Assembly: GCA_015680685.1 (NCBI GenBank)
Contig: MNCI01002286.1
Coordinates: 1-54,967 of the forward strand
DNA from: Gnetum montanum
Lineage: Eukaryota > Streptophyta > Gnetopsida > Gnetales > Gnetaceae
Direction: 5' to 3'
DNA: 54,967 bases
Position numbers and translations under genes: made by a program. The notes under the pieces are model-generated. The model saw only the letters and a list, made by a program, of their open reading frames with translations. It did not search any database and was not told the DNA's origin. Below, piece after piece: positions 11,443 to 22,582 of the stretch (its first letter is position 1; the number at the start of each line of letters is the position of its first letter).

Positions 11443-11447
11443 GTAAG
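11443..11447. repeat. E3 target-site duplication, right
   Basis: GTAAG, identical to 2315-2319. Confidence 0.9.
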
Positions 11448-13405
11448 ATTGTCTAAAATTATCTTATGGATAAGGTAATTGCATGGGCATTTGTTTCTTA
11501 TAAATTCTGGATTTAGTACATATGCCCTAGACTCTTGTAAGTGGACCATGACAGGACAACATTCCTTAGGTTGTTTGTATTGGCCAACTTTACAACCTAT
11601 ATTATTTTCTAAACTTAAGTCCATTATTTCCTCTATCATAGAAACTTTTTTTTTATTCTTATAGTTGTCAAGTCTATTATCCTTTTTCTTCTTTCTATCC
11701 TTATTTCTGTTGAAGCCTTATTGACTTCTTTCTTCTGCTATCTTGAGTGTTGTAGCAAATTTCTCATCCATGGGATTTCAAATTTTCTCTACTTTTGTTG
11801 TGCTATCATCTACTAATTTTTGAATGGGTAGAGTTTTCCATTGGATTACATATTCTAATATCTCTTTTTATTTTTTTCGTATATCCTCACATCTCTTTTT
11901 TTAATAGATGGATCTTTATTATATTCTTCAATTGATTCCCTTTTTCGTAGCTTTCATTCTTCTTTTACAACCTAGTCTATCAATCACTGGATTTGATGAG
12001 CTGTCATCTTGGATAATCTACCTTGAGCATATACTCCAAGGGTTCTTCTTGTTTTGTTCCTTAGCTAGTTGAGAAAATATATGGCTTGAGCATCTATGTA
12101 ATAATGAGTAATACCTACCCATTGCTACATCCAATAATTTATGTATTTCTTGTTTTCATTCTTGGATTTATTGTTTTAGATTTGACACTCTTAGGTAAAT
12201 TTAATACTTATCATTAAAATGTTCCAACATGGTACTCCATCTTCAAATTGATTCTGATTCTATGAATCTGTAACAACTCTATGCTTTCTTTATGAGTATC
12301 CTAAAAAAAACTTAGTTTCTACCAATCATTCTCTATATTCTGAAAGGTGCATGCATCGTGAAATACTTGGAAATGGTATTATGGATCTACATTATATCTA
12401 CCTTTGAATTTTGGAATATTGTTCATGTTAGGTCGCCTGATGCGATTATCCCTTAAATGCTTGGTAGAAATTTATACTGCTTCTCTAATGTTAATTATAT
12501 TATGAATGACTAAGGGTTCTTCATAGTGTCTGGGTTCATAAGCTCTATTATAGTAGTGACCCCTTCGATGCTTATGATGTTGTCTTCTTTCATGTTTGAT
12601 TCTTTCTCCTCTTTCTTCATGGTTAGCTTCCCCTTCATTAGGATGCCTTATTCTATTTGCATGTCTTTCATGATCTCTTCTTCTTTCCCCATTCTAATTA
12701 ATTAGTCTTGTCTCCTTCTTCTCAAAATCTATTGATGAATGTGGGGAATAAGATGGAGGCATTGGAGAATTGTGTTGGATGGTTCTCCTTCTGTGAATCC
12801 TTAATTCATCTCTTATAAATCCATTAGTGATCTTATGCTTTGAATTCTTCCTAACTTTGGAGTCATTATTTCTTCTAGGGTTACAAGAGCTAAATGTAGC
12901 TTTATTTTTACTAGATGTTCAATATAGATTATTGGTATCTAAGAATGAGATCCATGAGTTTGATAGAATTGTTTTGCTTGGAATGAAATATCTTCTTTTA
13001 CTTCAAGGATAACTATCTATGTTGTCTTCTTTCCTTTATCACATATTGCCTCCATTATAACATCTTTCTTGCTTGAGCCTCTATTAGCTAATATTAGCTA
13101 GTCATGTTTTTGGTGACTTGATATCCTTCTTGCACATGGTTAAGATTTGACCTCATGAAGGCTACTTGAAGCATTGATGGTGTTGAATGTTTATGTGGCA
13201 AGATAATATTTCCCTATAAGTCTTTCCATCTAAGTTGTTTATCCTAGTGTAAAATGAATGTAAAATCAAGATAATAAGGATTAGTATGAGCATATGAAAT
13301 TTTGGTTTGCATCAAAGCACTCTAATCTTATTTATTGTAATCTCTATCATAACTTTCATTAAGATCAATAATAGGTGTAGATTTTACTTTAGTTTTAGAA
13401 GCCAT
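11448..13405 (-). pseudogene. gag: E2 gag, N-terminal and central part (right fragment)
   Basis: The start codon is at 13403-13405 and opens MASKTKVKSTPII. The zinc knuckle lies at 11556-11594 (CKVGQYKQPKECC; second Cys and His replaced), followed by a block ending AYVLNPEF, close to VYALNP in E8. The reading then runs into E3 and continues at 2314-1832. Many stops and frame changes are present. Its neighbours on the right are the remains of the E2 LTR. Confidence 0.75.
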
Positions 13406-13480
13406 TTTAGTTTGTTTGATGTTTAAATGTGTGTACATTTTAGGAAATTCTTCTATGTATGAAATATGAACTTTGTGATT
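13406..13480 (-). other. E2 leader, primer site lost
   Basis: Between the gag start and the LTR remnant there is no primer-binding site and no CTCATCA terminus. Compared with E3, about 300 bp (end of LTR, primer site and leader) seem to be deleted. Confidence 0.5.
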
Positions 13481-14103
13481 CTAAGTCTAAGTGCAATGAA
13501 AATATAAATCTATTCTATCCTATGGCTATAAGTATCCATTATTGGTTTTCTATACACATCTTGGGTTGATGTAATTATTACTATAATTACCAAGTAGCTT
13601 CACTAGTAAGCGAATCAAGCAAAGTCATTATTAGATTACCAAACAATTACACTTTATGCTTGAAACTAGTCATACTTATTCCTTCTTACTAATAGACATT
13701 GGAATAGTAAATGGCTCAAGGAATGTAAATGACTTAATAAAAGTTAACATTATGGAAAATGAATTTATGCTAAGTGATATATTGTAATGATGAAGAATAA
13801 TCTTGATCTTTATTTCCATTCATGAATTGCATCCAAGAAGAATCCACTCAAATAAAGATTCCATACAACTATAATTCACCACACTATGGGTATTCATTCT
13901 ACCTCTAACTTCAAGAAAAAAAACTATAGCAGTTTTTCTAAGTGTTGGAAAAAATGTGTTTTTGATATAATGGTGGATTGAAAGTTATAGGGATGCCCAA
14001 TTCTCACTACATCGTATCTATGATGATGTACATAAAGATATGATATCATAAATATGATATCATAGATATGGTACTGTAGTCCTTATAGTCAAATATTTCA
14101 TCA
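13481..14103 (-). repeat. E2 5' LTR, truncated at its 3' end
   Basis: On the minus strand it starts TGATGAAATATTTGAC, has a cluster of TATGATATC words (about 14037-14075) and follows the order of the E3 LTR down to the block CATTGCACTTAGAC. Everything nearer the gag is missing. Confidence 0.65.
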
Positions 14104-14479
14104 ATCCATTTCCTCGATTATACTAATATGTTGTCTCTTTGATCAATTAGCAAAATAAGTTTGAACAAGTAAGGATAATAATACATTGCATAAATCCAAC
14201 TAGATTTTGAACATTTAACATGGCTATCATATGCTTGGTTATACCTAGATGGTTTGGTTCATTATTTAATATATAATTAATGTCATATTTTTTTAAAATA
14301 GCATAAATTTTTCATCCTTAACATCATCCTAATATGAGGCCATGCTTACAACATTATATCAAGGTCATAGATTAGATGGGTAATTAGTTAGATCATAAAG
14401 TTATAACATAGTTATCTTGCCAACAAGCAAAAGTACAACACCAAAATTGAACAGGTCTTCTCTATCCTTATGACATTCT
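14104..14479 (-). other. Unassigned stretch, probably interior of E4; kinase-like fragment at about 14390-14560
   Basis: A minus-strand reading at about 14405-14570 has one stop and contains VDVCYVEDKKS and REDLFNFGVVLLLVGK. The second part resembles the DVFSFGVVLLELxxG stretch in the C-lobe of plant receptor kinases. It could be a captured gene scrap or chance. The rest shows nothing recognisable. Confidence 0.25.
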
Positions 14480-17249
14480 ATAAAATCCACAATTGGCAAA
14501 TAGGTGCTTCCCTAACTTTTCTTGTCCTCTACATAGCACACATCAACTTGGCTCCTAGAAAACCTTCTACCACAGTCTATCATCTATTGCAAGTTAGAAC
14601 TATCTTACATGAGAAGATTCATAAATAAACTCTTACTTTTAGGATAATCAACACTATTCAAATCTTCCATCTAGCTCAATCAAGGCAACATGATAGTATG
14701 AACATTTTGGAACTTTTGGTTTGAAGGCTTCTTTATGGTAATTTCAAAAGCATTGATGCAGGATTAGCAGCCATAGATGTTTGCAAGGGTTTAGGTGGAC
14801 TATTGCATTTGAAGAAAGACCTTTTTAAGGCTTATGCTTGGAACCACTTAGATTAACATTTTTCTATAAGTTCATAGCCCTTGTTGCATGTCATTGTTAA
14901 GGTTGTGGTGGAAGTTCCCCTTGCATAGGTGGTGTAGGTAGCAAGGAGGTAGTATTAATGGATGAATGGCAAGTTAATAGATAAAGAGAAGGATAAGTGA
15001 AAGGAGACTTAGTTCATGGAGTGGATGTTCTATGATATTCTAGGGGATAGTAGCAATGAAAAAAGGAAGACTTATCAAGCCACAAGGCAATACAAGTTGC
15101 TAGAAATAATATCCACCTGGGTTTAGCCACCAATAAGGATATCACTATCGTAGTGGTGGTATCCCCCACAAGTGTGGGTTTTGCCATTGCTAATAATATT
15201 ATTAAGGTTGAGATGATGCTTCACTTGGATAATACTATACTAAGTGAAACTACTACCAATAATTACCTTGTGGATAAGGTAATATCCTGGGTGATTGTTT
15301 TCTTTTTTAATTTTGAATTTAAAGTGCACACCCCAGATTCTTGTAGATGTGACACTACAGGATAACATCCTTTAGGATGTTCATATTGACAAATTTTACA
15401 TTCTTTATCATCTATTGTAGAATTTGCAACCTCATCTACCACTACAGCCTTATCTTTCTACTGATAATAATTCATGCATGTATTTTTTTCTCCTTCTTCT
15501 ATCTCTATCTCTATTCCCTTGCTTCATTTTCTCTTCCATAATCTTGAGAGCTGTTTGAAACTTCTCATCCAAGGAGTCCTACATTTTTTCCACCTTAGCC
15601 AATATTTTTGTAACAGATTTCTAAATGGATATGATTTTTCTTTACACCACTTTATCTAGAATGTGGCCTACTCTAAATCACAAAAATATACCTCCCTTTT
15701 GTGAATAGATGGATCCCTATTATATTCCTCTATAGTTTCTCATTTTTAAGCTCCTTTTCTTCCTTTTCCACTTAAGAAATAACCATTTTGATCTAATGGA
15801 CTCTTATTTTTTAAAATCTCCCTTGGCCATAAACCCAAAGACATTTTCTAGTTTTTTTTAAGCCCATTTAATATGTGAAGAAGTTGTTCCCTTTGAGAAA
15901 ATACATGGCCTAGGCATTGGTGTAAGGGAGAGTAATACCTATGCAAGGCTACATCTAAAAATTTATTATTGCCTTTTTTTCATTCTTGGATTTGTTTTCT
16001 CAGGCTGGATACTCTAGAGTATATTTGGTACTTATTAGTGAACAACACCAACATTATATTCCATTTGTGAATAAATTCTGACTCCAATGACCAATACCAA
16101 CTTTTAGCTTCTTTGATGAGTATACTGGGGGAGAGTTTGAATGTCTACCACTCATTTTCAATGTTCTACAAGGCATAGGCATTATCGAAAGTGAGTAAAT
16201 GATGGTCTAGATTAGCATTATATCCTCCTTCAAATTTAGGGATATTATTCATGTCAAGCTATTTAATTCTGCTATCCCTTTGATGCCTAGTGGGAATTCA
16301 AATTGCTTCTGAAATATTAATCATGTTCCTTAGATAAAGTAATGATTTATCATAGTCATTATGTTCATGATGGCCCCTATCATGATCATGTCTCCTATGA
16401 TATGACCTACTTTACCATCATTCCTAATGATGCTTCTCTTCCTTTTGTAATTGACTATGCTCTCTTTTTCCATCACTATGATGGGATTTTTGGTCATCTT
16501 CATCTTGGTCTCGATTATTCATGCTTCAGTCTTGGTCATGGTTCCTCTTATCAGAGTTTGATGAGGAGGAGGATGGTGAAGGTGGAGGGCTAGGAGACTG
16601 GTGCCTACTAGTACTTCTTCTCTGGATCTTTTATTGTTATTTTATCTTATCTTTTTCTTTTTCTTATCATGAACAACTAGGATAACTTTTCCTTAAAGTT
16701 TTTCTAGTTTTGAAATTGGTCCTTTTCTCACCTTGGTTATTTACCAAGGTTTATTGTAACCATTGGTGAAGTGTGTCTTCCTCACCAAAAGTAGAAGAAT
16801 CTTAGTGTTAAGATTACCCTAAGAGAAATTCAGGGCTCTTCTTTTGTGACTGCAAAAATAATGGTGTTGGAACCTTCTTGTCCTTGAAGGCTTCATAGTA
16901 TCCTTCATATGTCAATATTTTCTAAGTTGGAAATTTGTTTGTTAATAATCTCTGAAGGTATGTTTTGTTATCTCATACTCTAGGCTTGATGATTCAATCC
17001 CTGGCTTCATGAGATTTTTCATGGCCATTATGAGAATAGACCAATTGGGGAGGGAGGGGGGGGGGGGTGGTGGTATTCCTCCAATGTAGCTATTCATCCT
17101 AATGGAGAATGAAAGTGAAATCTAGATAGCTAGGCATTGACAACTTTTAGCTATTGAGGTTTTTCACTAGTAGTCCTTTTGGATCTATCATGTTATTGAT
17201 TAGAATCATCGACAGGTGATGGTAAATCATTCCTACAAGAAGAAGCTAT
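14480..17249 (-). pseudogene. gag: E4 gag, start codon lost
   Basis: The expected start at 17247-17249 reads ATA instead of ATG, followed by ASSCRNDLPSP, parallel to MASSHR in E7. The zinc knuckle at 15362-15400 is the best kept of the family: CKICQYEHPKGC, then Tyr where the others have a second Cys. A minus-strand match to the E7 gag/protease junction lies at about 14740-14860. A G run at 17055-17067 replaces the part that in E1, E7 and E8 holds a small palindrome. Stops throughout. The left limit is approximate. Confidence 0.65.
17055..17067. repeat. Poly-G run of 13
   Basis: Lies in the gag of E4, where the homologues of E1, E7 and E8 hold a small palindrome. Possibly a sequencing or assembly artefact. 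Confidence 0.7.
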
Positions 17250-17386
17250 GTTAGTTGTTTTGATAAAGTGTTCATTGATAGAATAGTATTATTATTTTTT
17301 CTAAAAGATTATGTGTTACATTTTCCTTACAACAACTTTGTATAAATTCACTGTCTACTACTACTTAGCACATTTAGGTAAACTAA

Positions 17387-17405
17387 GTTTCTCGTAATGG
17401 TACTA
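17387..17405 (-). other. E4 primer-binding site, decayed
   Basis: Minus strand TAGTACCATTACGAGAAAC, in the right place next to the LTR end. It is recognisable only by comparison with the better kept sites of E1 and E8. Confidence 0.55.
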
Positions 17406-17406
17406 A

Positions 17407-18298
17407 TGATGAGAAGCAGGTATTTCCTATGCCTAACAATATGAATCACTAGCGTGTATGCATGATCTAGTAGAATTTCATAGACTTTGTTTACCTAAGT
17501 TGTCGATATATATAGCTGGTGAATTATGTAGTCATTAGTCACTGTCTTCCCAATTAATGCTTATGTTATTTTATGCATATGGTCAAGTATGGTTGAGGTA
17601 TAAGATATGTATTTTTATAGTTTTTTATTATTTTCTTTTCTTAGTAAATGATTAAGTAAATGAAGATTGAATATTTAAATTAACTAGTCAATTAACTACT
17701 TAATTAACTAACTAGCCTAACGTAGAGTATTCGTTCCCACTTTTTGTATACATCTTAAATGTATATTAATGCTACTGGGTTATCAAGTGTATACTACTAG
17801 GCATACCAAGTACTCAATACTAGGATTACCAAACATTAATATATTCTACTTGAAGTGATTGTATTTACATTGCTTACAAATGATAATATTAATTACTTAA
17901 TAACAAGAAAGTAAATTGCATGTAAAGTAAATTACTAAAGAGTAGAGTTATGCTAGTTTGAATGTTGCAATGGATAGAAAAAATCTAAATTTTATTTCTA
18001 CTCATGCAAATGTGTCTAGGTACAAATGTATTTGAATAAAATTTTGTATAATCATTTCAATCCATGTGGTGAGTGCTCAAAGGAAATATTCTAGCTTCTA
18101 AGGGAATTAACTGCAAGAGTTTAGCTAAAGGAATGACCAGATGGTGTCATAAATGTGATGGATGTGCACATTTATATAAGAAATTTGTATTTCATTGTTG
18201 ACATACTTGTGTCAATGCATCCTAAGATAAGTCAATGGGGCTGCCTCAAGGGGCATGCATTGACACAACCATCTTATTTGATGTTTCATAACTCAACA
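17407..18298 (-). repeat. E4 5' LTR
   Basis: Plus-strand borders TGATGAGAAG (the 3' end) and ACTCAACA (the 5' end). A TATA box lies at 18171-18180 (minus strand CTTATATAAA). A 14-bp perfect inverted repeat (TTGTGTCAATGCAT at 18207-18220, complement at 18255-18268) takes the place of the CATCAATG words of the E7 LTR. Confidence 0.7.
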
Positions 18299-18514
18299 TC
18301 TAAAAAATAAGTCTATAAAGACATGATGTATTGTAGCATAGGGTTATTTAGTTATAGTTTTATATCCCTGATTTGAAAAGGGCCTCAATGTAAAAGACAT
18401 GATTTTTTTAGCATGCTTTTCTACATAATCAATGATGGAGGCAATTTAATTTAAAATACTATATAGATAAGGATTATACCACTTTAAGCCTTGTGAAAAA
18501 AAATATAATATTGA
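18299..18514. other. Flank between E4 and E5, nothing recognised
   Basis: AT-rich sequence without ORF or repeat. It should be the left flank of the E5 insertion. Confidence 0.4.
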
Positions 18515-19426
18515 TGTAGGAACACCTAGTCTAATCCCTTTTTTCTCCCTATAGGTGATTTTCTAGGTTTTTAGATGCTATGAAGATGTCCTAAAAGTCC
18601 AAGGAACATCTTGGCCTAGAGTTGACCTTTCATAGGATACGTTTAGAAAGTGAAGGAGACATTTGGGAAGATGAGGAGACATCTCTTCTAGAATTGGGAT
18701 GACTCAAGTGAGGCATCTTTGTCCAAGAGAAGACATTCCACCTACACTAGAGACATCTCCCAAGTTGATGAGATGTCTCTCTTGCATGCTAGAGATGATA
18801 ATTAGACATCTTGGTAAAGCCTGGAAATGACCCTTACAATTAGGTAAACTTTCAAATTGGCAGTTTCAAGTTTGAAAAAAATCAAGATAAGACAAGAAAA
18901 GATAAAAATAACTAAGAATATTTAGGTTAAGCTTGGGGAAAGATTTCTAGGATACTTATCTTGTATTTTTAATCAATATTATTATTGCTTCATGTTTTAG
19001 TTATGAGATAAAAGGAGATACGATGAGAGTTAATGAGATATTATCATAAAAACATATTATGAAAGTGCATGAGTGTGTATGTAGCTCTATGATCAATTAT
19101 ATATGTGTTTGGCCTTGTGCCTTTTATGTGCATTATATATTTTGATCTTAGTCCTATGTTGTGGGAGAGATCTCATTTAGTTATGCCTTGCATCGAGGAC
19201 AATTGATGTGTGGTCCTAGAGCCTTATGCTTTGTAATATTATTGAGTGTTTAATGATTTGATTGTGCTATTGTGGAATGTGAAACCTTTGATTTGTAATC
19301 TTCTTTACATTAATTGAAGATAGCTTAATTTTTTAGTTTCTAGCATATTGAATTATCTTTCATAATTTCTAGATTTATGGGATTGAAGGATTTAAAATAA
19401 ATGAAATGACCTTGCTCTAATGTAAT
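18515..19426 (+). repeat. E5 5' LTR
   Basis: Starts TGTAGGAACACC and aligns with 47268 onward over its length. It holds several GAGACATCTC / GAGATGTCTC words (about 18675-18780), a self-complementary motif. Confidence 0.8.
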
Positions 19427-19443
19427 TAGTATTAGAAATTAGG
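19427..19443 (+). other. E5 primer-binding site (initiator-Met type), decayed
   Basis: TAGTATTAGAAATTAGG resembles the TGGTATCAGAGC site complementary to initiator tRNA-Met, with G-to-A and C-to-T changes. It follows the LTR as expected. Confidence 0.6.
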
Positions 19444-19489
19444 TTTATTGTTGCTTGGAATTTTGTTGTAGATTTTTTGTTCATTTTAG

Positions 19490-20425
19490 ATGTCACCTAA
19501 GAAGAAATAGGCTCAAGCCTTAAATAAAGACATGGAAAGCATGAAATCTACCTCTCAATTAATGGTTACTTGATTAGATGAGATTAGTGTTAAGCTAGAT
19601 AGGAATGCAAGTTCCAATTATAATCAGACTCACAAAGATGATGAGCATTTATATTTGAGTGGTGGCAAAGAATTTTTTCAACCTCATGGAGGGGGAGCAG
19701 ATGACGAGGAAAGACATTCCAACTATGGGAGTGTTGGAACCCATTATCCAAGGATTCCTATGGAAGGAAATCCATTTTCTCATATCATAGTTTTAAGGGC
19801 TCCATCCCCAACATCTACTTCTTCTTATGGTAAGCTTGATGATGAGAATAAAGCAAGACTTGCTAGAACATTCAGAAATGTTATCATACTTTCATAGGTA
19901 GAACTGACTTTCAATGATGTAGATGGAACTAATGCTTTTTCAAGTTCTCTAAAGATACTTGACAAACATTTTGAGTTGAAAAAGATACCAAATTAATTAA
20001 GGGTGCCTATTGCTAAATCTAGATTAGAAGGTATGGCTTCTACTTGGTAGTAGAAATAGTTTCAAAGTTATGAAAGGAAAATTGGTCAACCTATTAGAGA
20101 TTGGAATTTGATGAAATACAGGTTGAGGAGAAAATTTGAATAGTCTCATTAGAGAGAAGAGAGAATCATGAAGTTGAAATTCCTAAGGAAGGTGACAAAG
20201 ATGTTAAGGAGTTTTACATTGAATTTCATGAACTATTCCATCAAGCTAAGGTAAATTGTGAGAAGTATGAATAGACTTTAATCTTTCTAAAAGGTCTTAA
20301 AATTGCATATCAATAGGAGCTATCATTTTATAAGCCATAAAGTCTTGATGAAGCTTATGATTTAACACTCAAGATGTAGAAGAAACTCAATGGATTTAGG
20401 AATAGAAGCAAACAAACTTCAAAGG
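19490..20425 (+). pseudogene. gag: E5 gag, N-terminal part
   Basis: The ATG at 19490 opens MSPKKK then a stop, and continues in the same frame into a long open part at 19655-19897 (MSGGKEFFQPHGGG). The capsid domain follows at about 19900-20400 with stops and frame changes, including FNDVDGTNAFSSSLKILDKHF and RDWNLMKYRLRRKFE. It is cut by E6 within the Lys-rich linker; the last five bases are the AAAGG target duplication. The rest lies at 30573 onward. Confidence 0.75.
20421..20425. repeat. E6 target-site duplication, left
   Basis: AAAGG, identical to 30568-30572. Confidence 0.9.
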
Positions 20426-22561
20426 TGAAACACCACAAAATTCTGAACTTAGCACTTCTCCAACAAGAATCGAGCTAAGTCATGATGCTCCTTAGCATGA
20501 TTGAAGCTTGAGGACCTCACAGATAGCTTTAAATTGAGTCAAAATGAGCAAGAAATGGTTCCTTCAGATCCACAAAAGACTAAAGTGACATCTGGCATCA
20601 AACCTGACAAATTTTGAGCTCAAAATACTTGGTTTTCACTAAGTATGCATCATGTATGCTCGCCTATACATGCCCAGCGTATGGCCCAGCGTGCAGTGAC
20701 TTTTGAGCCTCAAAAACTCATCAAAATAGGCCATAATCGAAGGTGTAGACTCCCCATGACCTTCCCTAAGGTCCCAGGTAGGTCTCAGGCTCCTAAAAAT
20801 CAAATTTTGGGCACCAAATGGGTCATTTCCTGCCTACACGTTGGTTCACACGCCCATCGTATGACTTCAAAGGTGACCCAAAATAGGCACTTCAGAGCAA
20901 GATTTTCACAAGGCATAGACTCTCAGAGATAGGGAAATTATTAGGAATCATCATGGGATTAAGAAAATAAAGTTTTGGCCTTGAAATCATGCACTTTTAA
21001 GTTCACACGCTGCGCATGTACATCCTGCACGCCCAGCATGTACGCCCAGCGTGTACGCCCAACGTGTGGCACCAAGGACAAGGTCAAACAGGCACTCTTA
21101 GGCAATTTTTTGGCATGGGGTTAACCATAAACATATGGGCATATAGTCTACATCATAATAGGCTTTGAAAACTTCCATTTTGGGCATCAAAAGTATCATC
21201 TTTGTCCTCACATGCTGGCATATACGCCCAACGTATAGCCAGCATGCACCCCAGAGATGAACCCAAAACTCCATCGAAACGAAGTAAAAATCAGCTCCTA
21301 GATGACCGAGAGGATCATCAAGACTTAGGGATTAGTTTACATACCCCAGAGTACCAGATATAATTCCTAAATTGTAGTTTCCATGCTCACACGCTGGCAT
21401 GTATGCCCAGCGTATACGCCCAACGTGTGGCTAGCATGCTCAACTTCAGGCCTCTCAAAACCCTGCCAAATCAAGACCAAATGAGCCCAAATTTGACAAG
21501 AAGCATTCTCAAAACATTAATCATCTAGATCCATGGTCAAAACTAGCTTTAGACATCAAAATATAGGTCAACATATTTCCTGTCTGACCACCTGCTGTCT
21601 AGCGTATGGAGCATATATGCCTAGCGTATGAGGGTACCGAAACATGCCAGACACCCAAACTCACACGCTGGAAGCTCTATGGACATGCCAGGACACCCCA
21701 GAGCTTAGAATGAAATTCTAAAGCCATAAATAGGATGCCAAAGCTTAGATCTACAGGCTAGAACCATGAAATCTATTGTACAACTATCATTCATTCATTT
21801 TTTGTGGGCATGAAAGTTCACACGTTGAGGGTCTGCATGCCCAATGTGTGAGCTGGACAGTGTTCACGCTATACACTTGTAACACCCCACCTATCACTAG
21901 ATCCATAAATTTCACCTCCCATACCCAATCGGCCCACTCTAGATCTGAATTCCACGCTTTAAGATCATATAAAAACCCCAAATTTTGACTAAATCAAGGT
22001 TCGATTTGGTGGGTTCGGTTCGGTCGATTCGAAAGAAGGTTCAAAAAGTTGGTCATTTTTACACATAAAGCACAAGAGCATAGATCTCACACACTGGGCA
22101 TACGTCCTACACGTTGAGCATACAGCATTCACGCTGTGCTTGCAGAAATTCCCAATAGTTGTCATCACCCATCCTCATCAACCGAGGCTATACATCCACC
22201 TTGTGTAGATCCACAACTGCGTACAGACCCGTGCTTTGTACACACTCTTTTTTCAATACATTTGATACATTTGGCCAACTTTCATTATAGTTTACATCAT
22301 TTTCTATGTTTCTGCATGTTTACATTTTCTGTACGTTTCATACTAGTTTACATTTAGTTGCAATTTACGTATAACCCAATGTGTTGTAGCGGCAAACGTT
22401 GGGGAAGTCCTTGTTTGATCCGCGTGCAAACCATCCAAGGCACTCTGCCTTCATCTATTTCTAGCTTGCCCTCAAGTGGAGGTAGGGTCTGCTATGCTTA
22501 TCTATGAATCTTTTGGTGCCCGTAATGTTCTAGCCCGACATCAACAATTTCAGATGGTACA
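20426..22561 (+). repeat. E6 5' LTR
   Basis: Starts TGAAACACCAC and ends CAGATGGTACA. It is filled with variants of the CpG-rich words ACGCCCAGCGT and ACGCTGG (about 20650-21860 and 22085-22140). A TATA box lies at 21969-21975. It aligns with 28591-30567; about 160 bp near 21050-21230 are absent there, at an N. Confidence 0.92.
21969..21975 (+). promoter_or_regulatory. E6 5' LTR TATA box
   Basis: ATATAAAAACCCC context (AGATCATATAAAAACC), kept in the 3' LTR at about 29970-29985. Confidence 0.6.
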
Positions 22562-22566
22562 GTTTC

Positions 22567-22582
22567 TAGCGTTAGAAGGAGG
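22567..22582 (+). other. E6 primer-binding site candidate
   Basis: TAGCGTTAGAAGGAGG, five bases after the LTR. The TGGCG... form in undecayed relatives is typical of Tat-lineage elements; I have not matched it to a specific tRNA. Confidence 0.5.

Larger units (their letters stand above)
14104..18298 (-). mobile_element. E4: minus-strand Athila-like element, 5' part
   Basis: It consists of a 5' LTR, a decayed primer site and gag; E2 appears to have inserted at about 14104, so the rest of E4 should continue left of the window. It has the same architecture as E7, including the CAATGCAT-type words in the LTR. Confidence 0.65.

Noticed and set aside
18299-18514. tRNA or host-gene signal in the short flank
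   Set aside because: No cloverleaf-like arms, splice or coding pattern could be found.
20645-20932. Plus-strand open frame in the E6 5' LTR, with a similar one at 28810
   Set aside because: Present in both LTRs only because they are copies; no protein-like features and it crosses promoter words.
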